A stretch of 24,717 nucleotides of DNA from Alteromonadaceae bacterium UBA2620 (GTDB lineage Bacteria; Pseudomonadota; Gammaproteobacteria; Enterobacterales; Alteromonadaceae), in NCBI GenBank assembly GCA_002339125.1, contig DDJQ01000137.1, positions 1 to 24,717 on the forward strand, read 5' to 3'. The translations under genes and the position numbers were made by a program. Below the pieces are notes generated by a model, which saw only the letters and a program-made list of their open reading frames with translations, ran no database searches and was not told where the DNA came from. Shown here piece by piece: positions 15,831 to 22,974 of this stretch. Positions within the stretch are counted from its first letter, which is position 1; each line of letters opens with the position of its first letter.

Positions 15831-15860
15831 TAACAATGTAAATAAATTGTGACATTGTTA
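15831..15860. promoter_or_regulatory. 9-bp inverted repeat between mmsA and the REC-TPR gene
   Basis: TAACAATGT (15831-15839) and ACATTGTTA (15852-15860) are exact reverse complements with a 12-base AT-rich spacer. Centre spacing is 21 bases, two helical turns, as in operators bound by dimeric regulators. It lies closer to the REC-TPR gene (94 bases before its start) than to mmsA. The binding protein is unknown. Confidence 0.45.
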
Positions 15861-15953
15861 GTCATAACCATACCTATTATTGAATTTACGCTTTTATTTT
15901 AGGTCCCTGCTGATATGCTTAACTCAGGTAACACTGACGAACGCGGTAGATGA

Positions 15954-17612
15954 ATGGTGCAAAAAATCAGAGTCGCAATTATTGAAGATAATGCGACGGC
16001 CCGGGCCACCATTCGTAGCCATCTGATTACCATGGGTAATTTGGAGGTGGCGAGTTTTAGCACCGGCAGTGAGTTAAAAAACGTGCTGCGCAAGCAGCAT
16101 TTCGAACTGTTAATTTTTGATTTTCATCTTGGCCAGCGCCGTAACGGTGTTGAATGGGTGCAGGCCCTGCGACAGGCCGATTTTATCCGCCCGAGTACCG
16201 GCATCATTTTTCTCACCGCCGACAGAATGCCTCAGACCATTGGCCAGATTATCGACATTCACCCCGACCTGCTGTTACTCAAGCCCTACACCATCAATTC
16301 GCTGCAACGCGGCCTCAATCATTATCTTGAGTATCGCGAGCAAGCCAGTAAAGCGCTGATGTACCTTGATGATGGTTACTGCGATCGGGCTATTAGTCAG
16401 GTGCAGCAACAACTTCAGGCACCGCTGTCGGCCAGACTGCGCTCCGACCTGGAAAAACTTCAGGCCAGACTGCTATTACAGGTTCATCAATATGCCGAGG
16501 CGCTCGATATTTATCAGCGGGTGCTACAGCAATCCGATAAGGTACTTTGGGCCCAGTGGGGCAAATTAAAATGTCAGTTTTTAATGGGTAACTGGCCGGA
16601 CTGCCAGGAATCACTGGATGCCATGCTCGATACCCTGCTGACCCGCGATAAAGCATTTGAATGGCTGGCGTGTTTGTCTTTTGAGCAAGCGGCTTATGAG
16701 AAAACCGAATACTATCTGGATCACATTCAGGACAGTGAACTCAGCCTACCGGCTACCCGCCTGAAAACGATGACCTACCAGAAGCAAAACCGGGTCGTAG
16801 AAAGTATCGATTTACTACAAAAAAAACGTGAATATAACCGCTCTACCAAAGAGCGCTTCGACGAATTCACCTTTGAACTGGCCGAATTTTACCTGAGCAT
16901 TGCCCAAAACAGTCCGATGAATAACCGTGGTGAGAGTCTCACCCAGGCCAGAAAACTAGCCGGTGTAGCGGCTCGCAGCCAGGGCGACTCACTGGTCAGA
17001 CAGCGCCACGATTATTTACTGGCCTACAGCTATGTGCTGGAAGATCAGGGGGAAAAGGCCAGGAGTCTCACTCAACGTGAACACATGCAGATATTTAATC
17101 GAAGTTCTGCAAACACGTTAATTACAGCCGCCAGAGTGTTTAGCGCCCTGGGCAATGAAACCCAGGCGTTGTATTTACTTGATATGGCAAAAGTAAAAAG
17201 TGAGTTGGGAGAAATGCCGGCAGAACAGCAAACGCTGCAAAGCAGGTTAATTAATGCAGAAAAAGAATCTGGCCTGGCCCACAGCCGTGCCGATGTCTTT
17301 AACGAACAGGGACAGCAATTGTTCGTTAAAGAAGATTATCAGGAAGCGCTTGCCGCGTTCTATTATGCCCTTCAGCTTCGCCCGTCGTTGCCGGCAATTG
17401 CTCTCAACATGCTACAAACACTGCTGGTAGAACAACAAAGTAGCTACCGCAGCGTACTGCTGAATGATTTGGTTCAGCAAATACATCACAGTGAGCTATC
17501 TGAAACTAACCAGCAGCGTTTTGCCAGATTACAAAAGAAATACCCGCAAATTAGTGAGGTAATGATGGCAGCAACTCACGCCAACGCTGCCAACCCGGTA
17601 ACCCCGCCTTAA
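15954..17612 (+). CDS. Orphan response regulator with TPR-like C-terminal region
   Basis: A 552-residue cytoplasmic protein. Residues 1-125 are a receiver domain with E11-D12, phospho-acceptor D56 in IFDFHLG, T88 and K110 in LLLKPY, all intact. Instead of a DNA-binding domain, the rest is helical and reads as repeated TPR-like pairs, for example YAEALDIYQRVLQQS and NEQGQQLFVKEDYQEALAAFYYALQLRPSLPAIALN. TPR outputs usually act through protein-protein contact. No histidine kinase gene is adjacent, so its partner is unknown. The ATG at 15954 has no strong ribosome binding site. The stop codon shares the TTAA at 17609-17612 with the convergent dehydrogenase gene. Confidence 0.85.
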   Translation: MVQKIRVAIIEDNATARATIRSHLITMGNLEVASFSTGSELKNVLRKQHFELLIFDFHLGQRRNGVEWVQALRQADFIRPSTGIIFLTADRMPQTIGQIIDIHPDLLLLKPYTINSLQRGLNHYLEYREQASKALMYLDDGYCDRAISQVQQQLQAPLSARLRSDLEKLQARLLLQVHQYAEALDIYQRVLQQSDKVLWAQWGKLKCQFLMGNWPDCQESLDAMLDTLLTRDKAFEWLACLSFEQAAYEKTEYYLDHIQDSELSLPATRLKTMTYQKQNRVVESIDLLQKKREYNRSTKERFDEFTFELAEFYLSIAQNSPMNNRGESLTQARKLAGVAARSQGDSLVRQRHDYLLAYSYVLEDQGEKARSLTQREHMQIFNRSSANTLITAARVFSALGNETQALYLLDMAKVKSELGEMPAEQQTLQSRLINAEKESGLAHSRADVFNEQGQQLFVKEDYQEALAAFYYALQLRPSLPAIALNMLQTLLVEQQSSYRSVLLNDLVQQIHHSELSETNQQRFARLQKKYPQISEVMMAATHANAANPVTPP

Positions 17613-18475
17613 CCCTGATGCAAACGGGTTAATAAGCTCGACGTATCCCAGCGTCCACCGCCGCTTTTCTGCACGTCAGCATAATACTGATCAACCAGCG
17701 CCGTCAGGGCCAGTGTCGACCCGTTCTTACGGGCTTCATCCAGAGCGATCGACAGATCCTTACGCATCCAGTCAACCGCAAAGCCAAACTCATATTCACC
17801 TTTGATCATGGTTGCAGCACGGTTTTCCATTTGCCACGACTGCGCAGCGCCTTTACTGATAACATCGATTACGGTGCCACAATCAAGCCCGGCCTGCTCA
17901 CCAAAGTGCAGGGCTTCGGCAAGGCCCTGAACAATCCCGGCAATGCAAATCTGATTCATCATTTTAGCCAGTTGGCCGCTGCCGTGACCACCAATTAGCT
18001 GGCTGTGACGGGCGTAGGCATCCATAACCGGCTGCGCGCGGGCAAAATCGGCTTCTTCGCCACCAACCATAATCGTTAGCTGGCCATTTTCTGCACCAGC
18101 CTGCCCGCCTGAAACCGGCGCATCCAGAAAGCATGCCTGCTGTGCTGCACAGGCCTCAGCCAGCTCACGGGCGAGTTCGGCTGACGCCGTGGTATGGTCA
18201 ACCACCAGAGTACCCGCACTGGTACCAGCCAGAATACCAGCCTCGCCGTATACCACCTGACGTACATCATCGTCGTTGCCTACACACAAAAATACCAGTT
18301 CGGCACCCTCAGCCGCGGCGCAAGGTGTGGTGGCTATGCGCCCACCATACTGACTCTGCCAGCTTTCAACCTTACTGGTGGTGCGGTTATATACACACAC
18401 GTCAAACCCGTTGGATTGCAGATGCCCGGCCATGGGAAATCCCATTACGCCCAAACCAATAAAACTCACTTTCAT
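17609..18475 (-). CDS. Beta-hydroxyacid dehydrogenase, 3-hydroxyisobutyrate dehydrogenase-like
   Basis: A 288-residue paralogue-type relative of MmsB. It has the Rossmann motif GLGVMGFPM, YNRT at 29-32 (an arginine after the second strand suggests NADP preference), DAPVSGGQAG (118-127) and the catalytic lysine K171 in GSGQLAKMMNQ. The family covers 3-hydroxyisobutyrate, tartronate semialdehyde, succinic semialdehyde and imine reductases; the substrate cannot be fixed. Unlike mmsB it is not in an operon. It diverges from ldhA and converges with the REC-TPR gene. Confidence 0.87.
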   Translation of the reverse strand: MKVSFIGLGVMGFPMAGHLQSNGFDVCVYNRTTSKVESWQSQYGGRIATTPCAAAEGAELVFLCVGNDDDVRQVVYGEAGILAGTSAGTLVVDHTTASAELARELAEACAAQQACFLDAPVSGGQAGAENGQLTIMVGGEEADFARAQPVMDAYARHSQLIGGHGSGQLAKMMNQICIAGIVQGLAEALHFGEQAGLDCGTVIDVISKGAAQSWQMENRAATMIKGEYEFGFAVDWMRKDLSIALDEARKNGSTLALTALVDQYYADVQKSGGGRWDTSSLLTRLHQG

Positions 18476-18560
18476 TATTTTTCCTTAGTACCCGAATCAA
18501 GGTGAAGAATGTCGCGCTGCAAAGTGTAACACGCCAACATTTTATTCAAGCAAGCTTAAC

Positions 18561-18588
18561 TTGACTGTAAGGCGCATCCTAATAGTAT
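18561..18588 (+). promoter_or_regulatory. Sigma-70-type promoter of ldhA
   Basis: TTGACT (18561-18566) and TAGTAT (18583-18588) are separated by 16 bases, placing the transcript start near 18595. This lies downstream of an in-frame TTG at 18561, which argues that translation starts at the ATG at 18621. Confidence 0.6.
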
Positions 18589-18620
18589 TAACGGTAAAGG
18601 GTAAGACAACGGGATTGCGA

Positions 18621-19634
18621 ATGACTCCTCCACCACGCGTTGCCATGTTCAGTGCGCAGCAGTACGACATTCAATCATTTAAACAGCATCCGCTGTATGA
18701 GCAGATTGATTTGACCAGCTTTGAAACCTCGCTCGGGCCTAAAACCGTGTCGCTGTGCCAGAATTTCGATGTGCTGTGTGCTTTTGTTAACGATTGCCTC
18801 GACAATTCGATTTTACAGCAGTTGAGCGCTCAGGGCGTTAAACATATCGCACTGCGCTGCGCCGGATTCAATAACGTTGATACCGCAGCCGCCAAGGCGC
18901 TGGGACTGGCGGTTTCACGGGTACCAGCGTATTCGCCGGAGGCCGTCGCCGAACATGCTCTGGCGCTTATCATGACGCTGAATCGCAAAACCCATAAAGC
19001 TTATAACCGGGTCAGGGAAGGCAACTTTAACCTTAACGGCCTGCTGGGCTTTACCCTGCATAATAAAAAAGTGGGAATTATAGGAACCGGCCATATCGGC
19101 GCCGCACTGGCACGTTTACTGACAGGCTTTGGTTGTGAGATTTATTGTTACGATCCCTACCCTGATGACGCGCTGATAAAACAAGGAGTGGTATATACCA
19201 GTCTAGAGACCTTGTTTAAGGAATGCCATATCATCAGCCTTCATTGTCCGCTCAATGAACAGAGTCATCATCTTATTAATGCTGAGTCACTGGCCAGCAT
19301 GCGCGATGGGGTGATGCTGATTAACACCTCACGGGGTGGCCTGATCGACACTCACGCGGTTATTGAAGCGTTGAAAAAACACAAGATTGGCTACCTGGGC
19401 CTGGACGTATATGAAATGGAATCAGAGCTGTTTTTCCGCGATCATTCCAGCGAAATTATTCAGGACGATGTATTTGAGCGACTGCAGACCTTCCACAATG
19501 TGTTGATTACCGGCCATCAGGGCTTTTTTACTGCTGAAGCTCTTGATCAGATTGCCGAAGTCACGCTACAAAATATTCTGGCGCTTAACAATGGTACGGC
19601 CGACGACAGCCGCTTTGTGGTGCTGCCGGATTAA
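18621..19634 (+). CDS. ldhA: Fermentative D-lactate dehydrogenase
   Basis: A 337-residue NAD-dependent D-2-hydroxyacid dehydrogenase, close in length to E. coli LdhA (329). The nucleotide motif GTGHIG and the catalytic residues R238 (NTSRGG), E267 (VYEMESELFF) and H299 (TGHQGF) are present. The C-terminal IIQDDVFERLQTFHNVLITG is nearly the LdhA signature. It reduces pyruvate to D-lactate, re-oxidising NADH when respiration is limited. The frame is open back to a TTG at 18561, but a promoter overlaps that codon, and the ATG at 18621 gives the usual N-terminus. The gene ends in a terminator hairpin. Confidence 0.93.
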   Translation: MTPPPRVAMFSAQQYDIQSFKQHPLYEQIDLTSFETSLGPKTVSLCQNFDVLCAFVNDCLDNSILQQLSAQGVKHIALRCAGFNNVDTAAAKALGLAVSRVPAYSPEAVAEHALALIMTLNRKTHKAYNRVREGNFNLNGLLGFTLHNKKVGIIGTGHIGAALARLLTGFGCEIYCYDPYPDDALIKQGVVYTSLETLFKECHIISLHCPLNEQSHHLINAESLASMRDGVMLINTSRGGLIDTHAVIEALKKHKIGYLGLDVYEMESELFFRDHSSEIIQDDVFERLQTFHNVLITGHQGFFTAEALDQIAEVTLQNILALNNGTADDSRFVVLPD

Positions 19635-19647
19635 TCCGGCCGTTTTT
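19625..19647 (+). terminator. Terminator of ldhA containing two stop codons in its loop
   Basis: GCCGGA (19625-19630), loop TTAA (19631-19634), TCCGGC (19635-19640), then CGTTTTT. The loop holds the ldhA TAA (19632-19634) and, on the other strand, the cmoM TAA (19631-19633). The T-run serves only the plus strand. Confidence 0.75.
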
Positions 19648-20404
19648 CCAGCCACAGGTGAAAATACTTGCCCAGCCATAAATACGGCTCCTGGTGACCA
19701 TACTGACGTTCGGTGGCCAGTAGTTCCTCGTATTTGGAATCGGCCATGTCACGGTCACGAAGGTAATCATGAAAGCAGCGAATCCCGCGCATTGAGTGCA
19801 CTGTAAAACCAAGGTTTTGTACTTCGGCGATAACTTCTCTGGGCACCAGCGGCTGCTGAGGATTTAAGCGCACCTGATTTTTTACTTTCATACCGCGGGC
19901 AATGTACTCAAAATTACCGTACACGGCATTACTGAACAGCGCCGCATCGCGGTTAAAGAAAGTCAGGCTGAGCCGCGCGCCCGGCCGCATACGGTCAGCC
20001 AGTACGCTAAGTGCTTCAAAGGGCCTGGCCAGCCATTCCAGCACGGCATGGCACACGACTATGTCAAACTCGCCGAGGTCATCGATGTCAAATAAGTCGG
20101 CCTGCCTGACGGCGATACCGGCATCCAGTTGCTGACGGGCGATAGTTAAAATATCTTCTGAAATATCAGTCAGCGTTAGCTGATGACCAAGCCCGGCAAG
20201 AAAAGCAGACATCACACCTGTGCCACCGCCCAGTTCAATAATGCTTTGTGCCGGCTCTTCGGCCAGCACTTCACTTAACACATCGCAGAGCAACTGATGG
20301 CGTAAACGGCCTTTGGTGGTACCGTAAATATTACGGTTAAACTTTTCCGCCAGGCCATTGAAGGATTGATCTTTCAACAGGGTATTCTCAGGCCGGGTTA
20401 TCAA
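19631..20404 (-). CDS. cmoM: tRNA 5-carboxymethoxyuridine methyltransferase CmoM
   Basis: A SAM-dependent class I methyltransferase. FNGLAEKFNRNIYGTTKGRLR matches the E. coli CmoM N-terminus in nearly every family-conserved position (AEKF.RNIYGTTKG). IIELGGGTGVMSAFLA is the SAM-binding motif I, CHAVLEWLA motif IV, and the end GIRCFHDYLRD...QEPYLWLGKYFHLW also matches. CmoM methylates cmo5U at tRNA wobble position 34. The frame has no ATG before the conserved region: the first possible start is TTG at 20404, overlapping the Nif3-family gene by 17 bases, and a second TTG at 20377 would give MKDQSFNGLAEKF, closer to the E. coli N-terminus. Neither has a clear ribosome binding site. It is the last gene of the sohB operon. 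Confidence 0.92.
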   Translation of the reverse strand: MITRPENTLLKDQSFNGLAEKFNRNIYGTTKGRLRHQLLCDVLSEVLAEEPAQSIIELGGGTGVMSAFLAGLGHQLTLTDISEDILTIARQQLDAGIAVRQADLFDIDDLGEFDIVVCHAVLEWLARPFEALSVLADRMRPGARLSLTFFNRDAALFSNAVYGNFEYIARGMKVKNQVRLNPQQPLVPREVIAEVQNLGFTVHSMRGIRCFHDYLRDRDMADSKYEELLATERQYGHQEPYLWLGKYFHLWLEKRPD

Positions 20405-21140
20405 TGTCGATGAAGGTTACCTTCAGGCCAAACTCACCTGCCAGGTGCTCACCCACTGCTTTAACGCCATAGCGCTCGGTAGCATGATGGCCGGCAGCAA
20501 TAAAGGCAATGCCCATTTCGCGGGCGATATGGATGGTCTGCTCCGATACTTCACCAGTAATAAATACATCGCAACCGGCCATTGCCGCCTGTTCGATAAA
20601 ACCTTGTCCGCCGCCGGTACACCAGGCAACCTTGTTAACCGGCTTATCCGCTTTGCCTTCGCAGACTACAAGGGGTCTATCCAGCTTTTGCTCGATTAAT
20701 GCAGATAGTTCACCGAGAGTGGTTGAAGTTTCGCCCTGGTAAACAATACCCGCTGGGCTTACGGCTTCCAAAGGCGCAACGTTGCTTAGTTCAAACAAGG
20801 CACCAAGCTGTGCGTTGTTGCCCCACTGATGATGCATATCAATGGGTAAATGATAGGCCAGCAGGTTAATGTCATGGGCCAGTAAACTGGCAATGCGGCG
20901 TTTTTTCATGCCAACCAGCGGCTCACTCTCGCCCTTCCAGAAATAACCATGATGGACCAGCAAGGCATCGGCACCGGTCTCAATGGCGGCATCGATAAGT
21001 TGCTGAGAGGCGGTAACGCCGGTCACTAAATGCCGGATATCCGCGCAACCTTCAATTTGTAACCCGTTCGGACAGTAATCCTTGATTGTCGCGACCTGCA
21101 ATTCCTTATTCAGATAATCAACAAGTTGAGTCGTCAGCAC
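20388..21140 (-). CDS. Nif3-like dinuclear metal centre protein (YbgI family)
   Basis: A 250-residue protein, close to E. coli YbgI (247). The metal ligands are in the family positions: H63-H64 in VHHGYFWKGE, D101 in YHLPIDMH and the GHHATERYG block (H218/H219, E222). The family forms hexameric rings with two metals per subunit; names such as GTP cyclohydrolase I type 2 in databases are not supported, and the function remains unclear. The start is GTG, with AGGGG about six bases upstream. It begins three bases after the TetR stop codon and overlaps cmoM. Confidence 0.92.
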   Translation of the reverse strand: MLTTQLVDYLNKELQVATIKDYCPNGLQIEGCADIRHLVTGVTASQQLIDAAIETGADALLVHHGYFWKGESEPLVGMKKRRIASLLAHDINLLAYHLPIDMHHQWGNNAQLGALFELSNVAPLEAVSPAGIVYQGETSTTLGELSALIEQKLDRPLVVCEGKADKPVNKVAWCTGGGQGFIEQAAMAGCDVFITGEVSEQTIHIAREMGIAFIAAGHHATERYGVKAVGEHLAGEFGLKVTFIDIDNPA

Positions 21141-21143
21141 GAT

Positions 21144-21785
21144 TTACCCCTCGTTTTGATAGCCGTCGCCGCTGATCCCCTGAGCAACGAATGGAAACAG
21201 ATGTTCAATCACATCAGCAATATCGATGTCTTGCTGGTAGTCCGCCTTGGCAATGTCTTTCAGCGCCTGGCTCGATGCCATGGAAAACACAAAACTGCCA
21301 ATAGCAAAGTGCAAGCGCCAGAATAGTTCGTCGGCCGGGATTGCCGGTAATGCGGTACGCAACATGGCCAGTATGGTTTGGACCGTCTCACCGTAGCTGC
21401 CCATGATAAAGCGGCGTAAGTGGCCCTGCGACTCGGTATAGCCCTTACCCAGTAATTGCACAAACATTTCGGTGCCATCGGGCTGCACCGCATTGAGGTT
21501 AAGCAGCGGCCCCTTGAGGTTTTGCAACACCTGATCCACGCCTTTGCGACCCACGCTGGGAACCAACTTTGCCAGGGCCTCGTCAATTTGCGGCATCATT
21601 ACATCAAAATAACGCTTGAGCACCGCCTGGATGAGGTTTTTCTTGCTGCCAAAGTGGTAATTCACCGAGGCCAGATTCACGTCGGCCCGGGCGGTAATTT
21701 CGCGCATCGAAGTTTGTCGGTAGCCCTGTAATGCAAACAGGTACTCGGCAGCTTCAATAATTCGCGCTTTGGTTTGCTTACTCAT
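21144..21785 (-). CDS. TetR-family regulator, PsrA-like
   Basis: A 213-residue TetR-type repressor. The N-terminal helix-turn-helix (residues about 8-55) reads ARIIEAAEYLFALQGY, TSMREITARADVNLASVNYH and FGSKKNLIQAVL. The motif VNLASVNYHFGSKK is very close to that of PsrA, the fatty-acid-responsive regulator of Pseudomonas, and the C-terminal half also has a PsrA-like look. This suggests control of fatty acid degradation genes, but other TetR proteins share this motif. It sits in the middle of the sohB operon, its start directly abutting the sohB stop codon. Confidence 0.85.
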   Translation of the reverse strand: MSKQTKARIIEAAEYLFALQGYRQTSMREITARADVNLASVNYHFGSKKNLIQAVLKRYFDVMMPQIDEALAKLVPSVGRKGVDQVLQNLKGPLLNLNAVQPDGTEMFVQLLGKGYTESQGHLRRFIMGSYGETVQTILAMLRTALPAIPADELFWRLHFAIGSFVFSMASSQALKDIAKADYQQDIDIADVIEHLFPFVAQGISGDGYQNEG

Positions 21786-22808
21786 TTACGACTTTTTAAA
21801 CCATTGTGGAAGTTGACTGACCATGCGCATTGCGGCCCTTTCTGCGCCCTGAGCAAAAGACATCCCCAGCTTTTCGGCAACGTTTTTCTTTTGCATAAAT
21901 TTCACCGCAAAAATATCGCGCTTCGGGTAAACACTCATGATGTAATCATCAGAGGTACTGATGCCGTCAATCAGGCCCAACTCCAGCGCCTGGCTGCCAT
22001 ACCAGTATTCACCGGTTGCCACTTTAGCAATATCCAGTTCTTTGCGGTTGGTACTGACCCAGTCTTTAAACATCACATGCACGGCTTCAAGCTCTTCACG
22101 GAATTTTTCCCGGCCTTCATCGGTATTTTCACCAAATACCGTGAGCGTACGCTTGTATTCACCGGCGGTGTGCTGCTCGTAATCGATGTCATTCTTCTTC
22201 AGTAACTTGTGGAAGTTAGGCAACTGAGCTAATACCCCAATAGAACCAATAATGGCAAACTGACTGGCCACCAGATGATCGGCCACACAAGCCATCATAT
22301 AACCGCCACTGGCGGCCACTTTATCAACCGCAACGGTAAGCTTTAACCCTTTATCACGAATACGCTGCAGCTGCGCAGCGGCCAGCCCGTAACCATGCAC
22401 CACGCCGCCGCCACTTTCGACTTTAACCAGCACTTCGTCTTTCTCGGTTGCAATACACAACACGGCCGTCACTTCTTCGCGCAGTTTTTCTACCTCGTGA
22501 GCGTCCATTGAGCCCTTAAAGTCGATAACAAAGAGTTTACCGCTGTCTTCTGCCGGCTCTTTATTTTCTTTCTGCTTTTTCTTTTGTTCTTTAGCCAGTT
22601 TCTTCAGGCTGGCTTTGTCCAGCGTCACCTGTTGAGCATAGTGCGTGATGTCTTTTAACTGCTCACTCACTGAATGAATTTCCAGTTGCCCTTTACCTTG
22701 TTTTTGTTTTGCCGCAGCACCTGCTGCCAGGGCCAGAACAATCACAATTGCGGCAACCAGCGTGACTGCCTTTGCTAAAAATAGTCCGTATTCGTATAAG
22801 AATTCCAC
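21786..22808 (-). CDS. sohB: SohB-type S49 inner-membrane peptidase
   Basis: A 340-residue protein, close to E. coli SohB (349). One N-terminal membrane helix (about 10-33) is followed by a lysine-rich segment (67-85, KKLAKEQKKKQKENKEP) and the S49 domain. The Ser-Lys dyad is S167 in KVAASGGYMMA and K219 in GEYKRTLTVFGEN. ESGGGVVHGYGLAAAQLQR is the ClpP-like block. The start is GTG, with AAGAGG five bases upstream. SohB is a membrane-associated protease of the signal-peptide-peptidase family. It is the first gene of the operon sohB, tetR, nif3-like, cmoM. Confidence 0.93.
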   Translation of the reverse strand: MEFLYEYGLFLAKAVTLVAAIVIVLALAAGAAAKQKQGKGQLEIHSVSEQLKDITHYAQQVTLDKASLKKLAKEQKKKQKENKEPAEDSGKLFVIDFKGSMDAHEVEKLREEVTAVLCIATEKDEVLVKVESGGGVVHGYGLAAAQLQRIRDKGLKLTVAVDKVAASGGYMMACVADHLVASQFAIIGSIGVLAQLPNFHKLLKKNDIDYEQHTAGEYKRTLTVFGENTDEGREKFREELEAVHVMFKDWVSTNRKELDIAKVATGEYWYGSQALELGLIDGISTSDDYIMSVYPKRDIFAVKFMQKKNVAEKLGMSFAQGAERAAMRMVSQLPQWFKKS

Positions 22809-22924
22809 AAATGCCTCTTGTGTTATTGTTTGTCTGATTTTTCAAGCTGAATCATACCAGTGATCGTCTTCGCTGACGACACACAAAGCCTATTCAGCGT
22901 GCTATGACTCCCCCGCCAGACAAA

Positions 22925-22951
22925 AATAAAGCCAGCTAAGCTGGCTTTATT
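22925..22951 (-). terminator. Intrinsic terminator of the lipase gene
   Basis: AATAAAGCCAGC, loop TAA, GCTGGCTTTATT form a perfect 12-bp stem. On the minus strand it is followed by TTTTG after the A/T-rich stem end, so it suits the lipase gene, whose stop codon is 24 bases upstream on that strand. Confidence 0.85.
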
Positions 22952-22974
22952 GGACTCACATTAGTGCAGTAGTG

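Noticed and set aside
18561..18620. TTG start for ldhA adding 20 residues
   Set aside because: A promoter with -35 at this very codon and the usual LdhA length favour the ATG at 18621.
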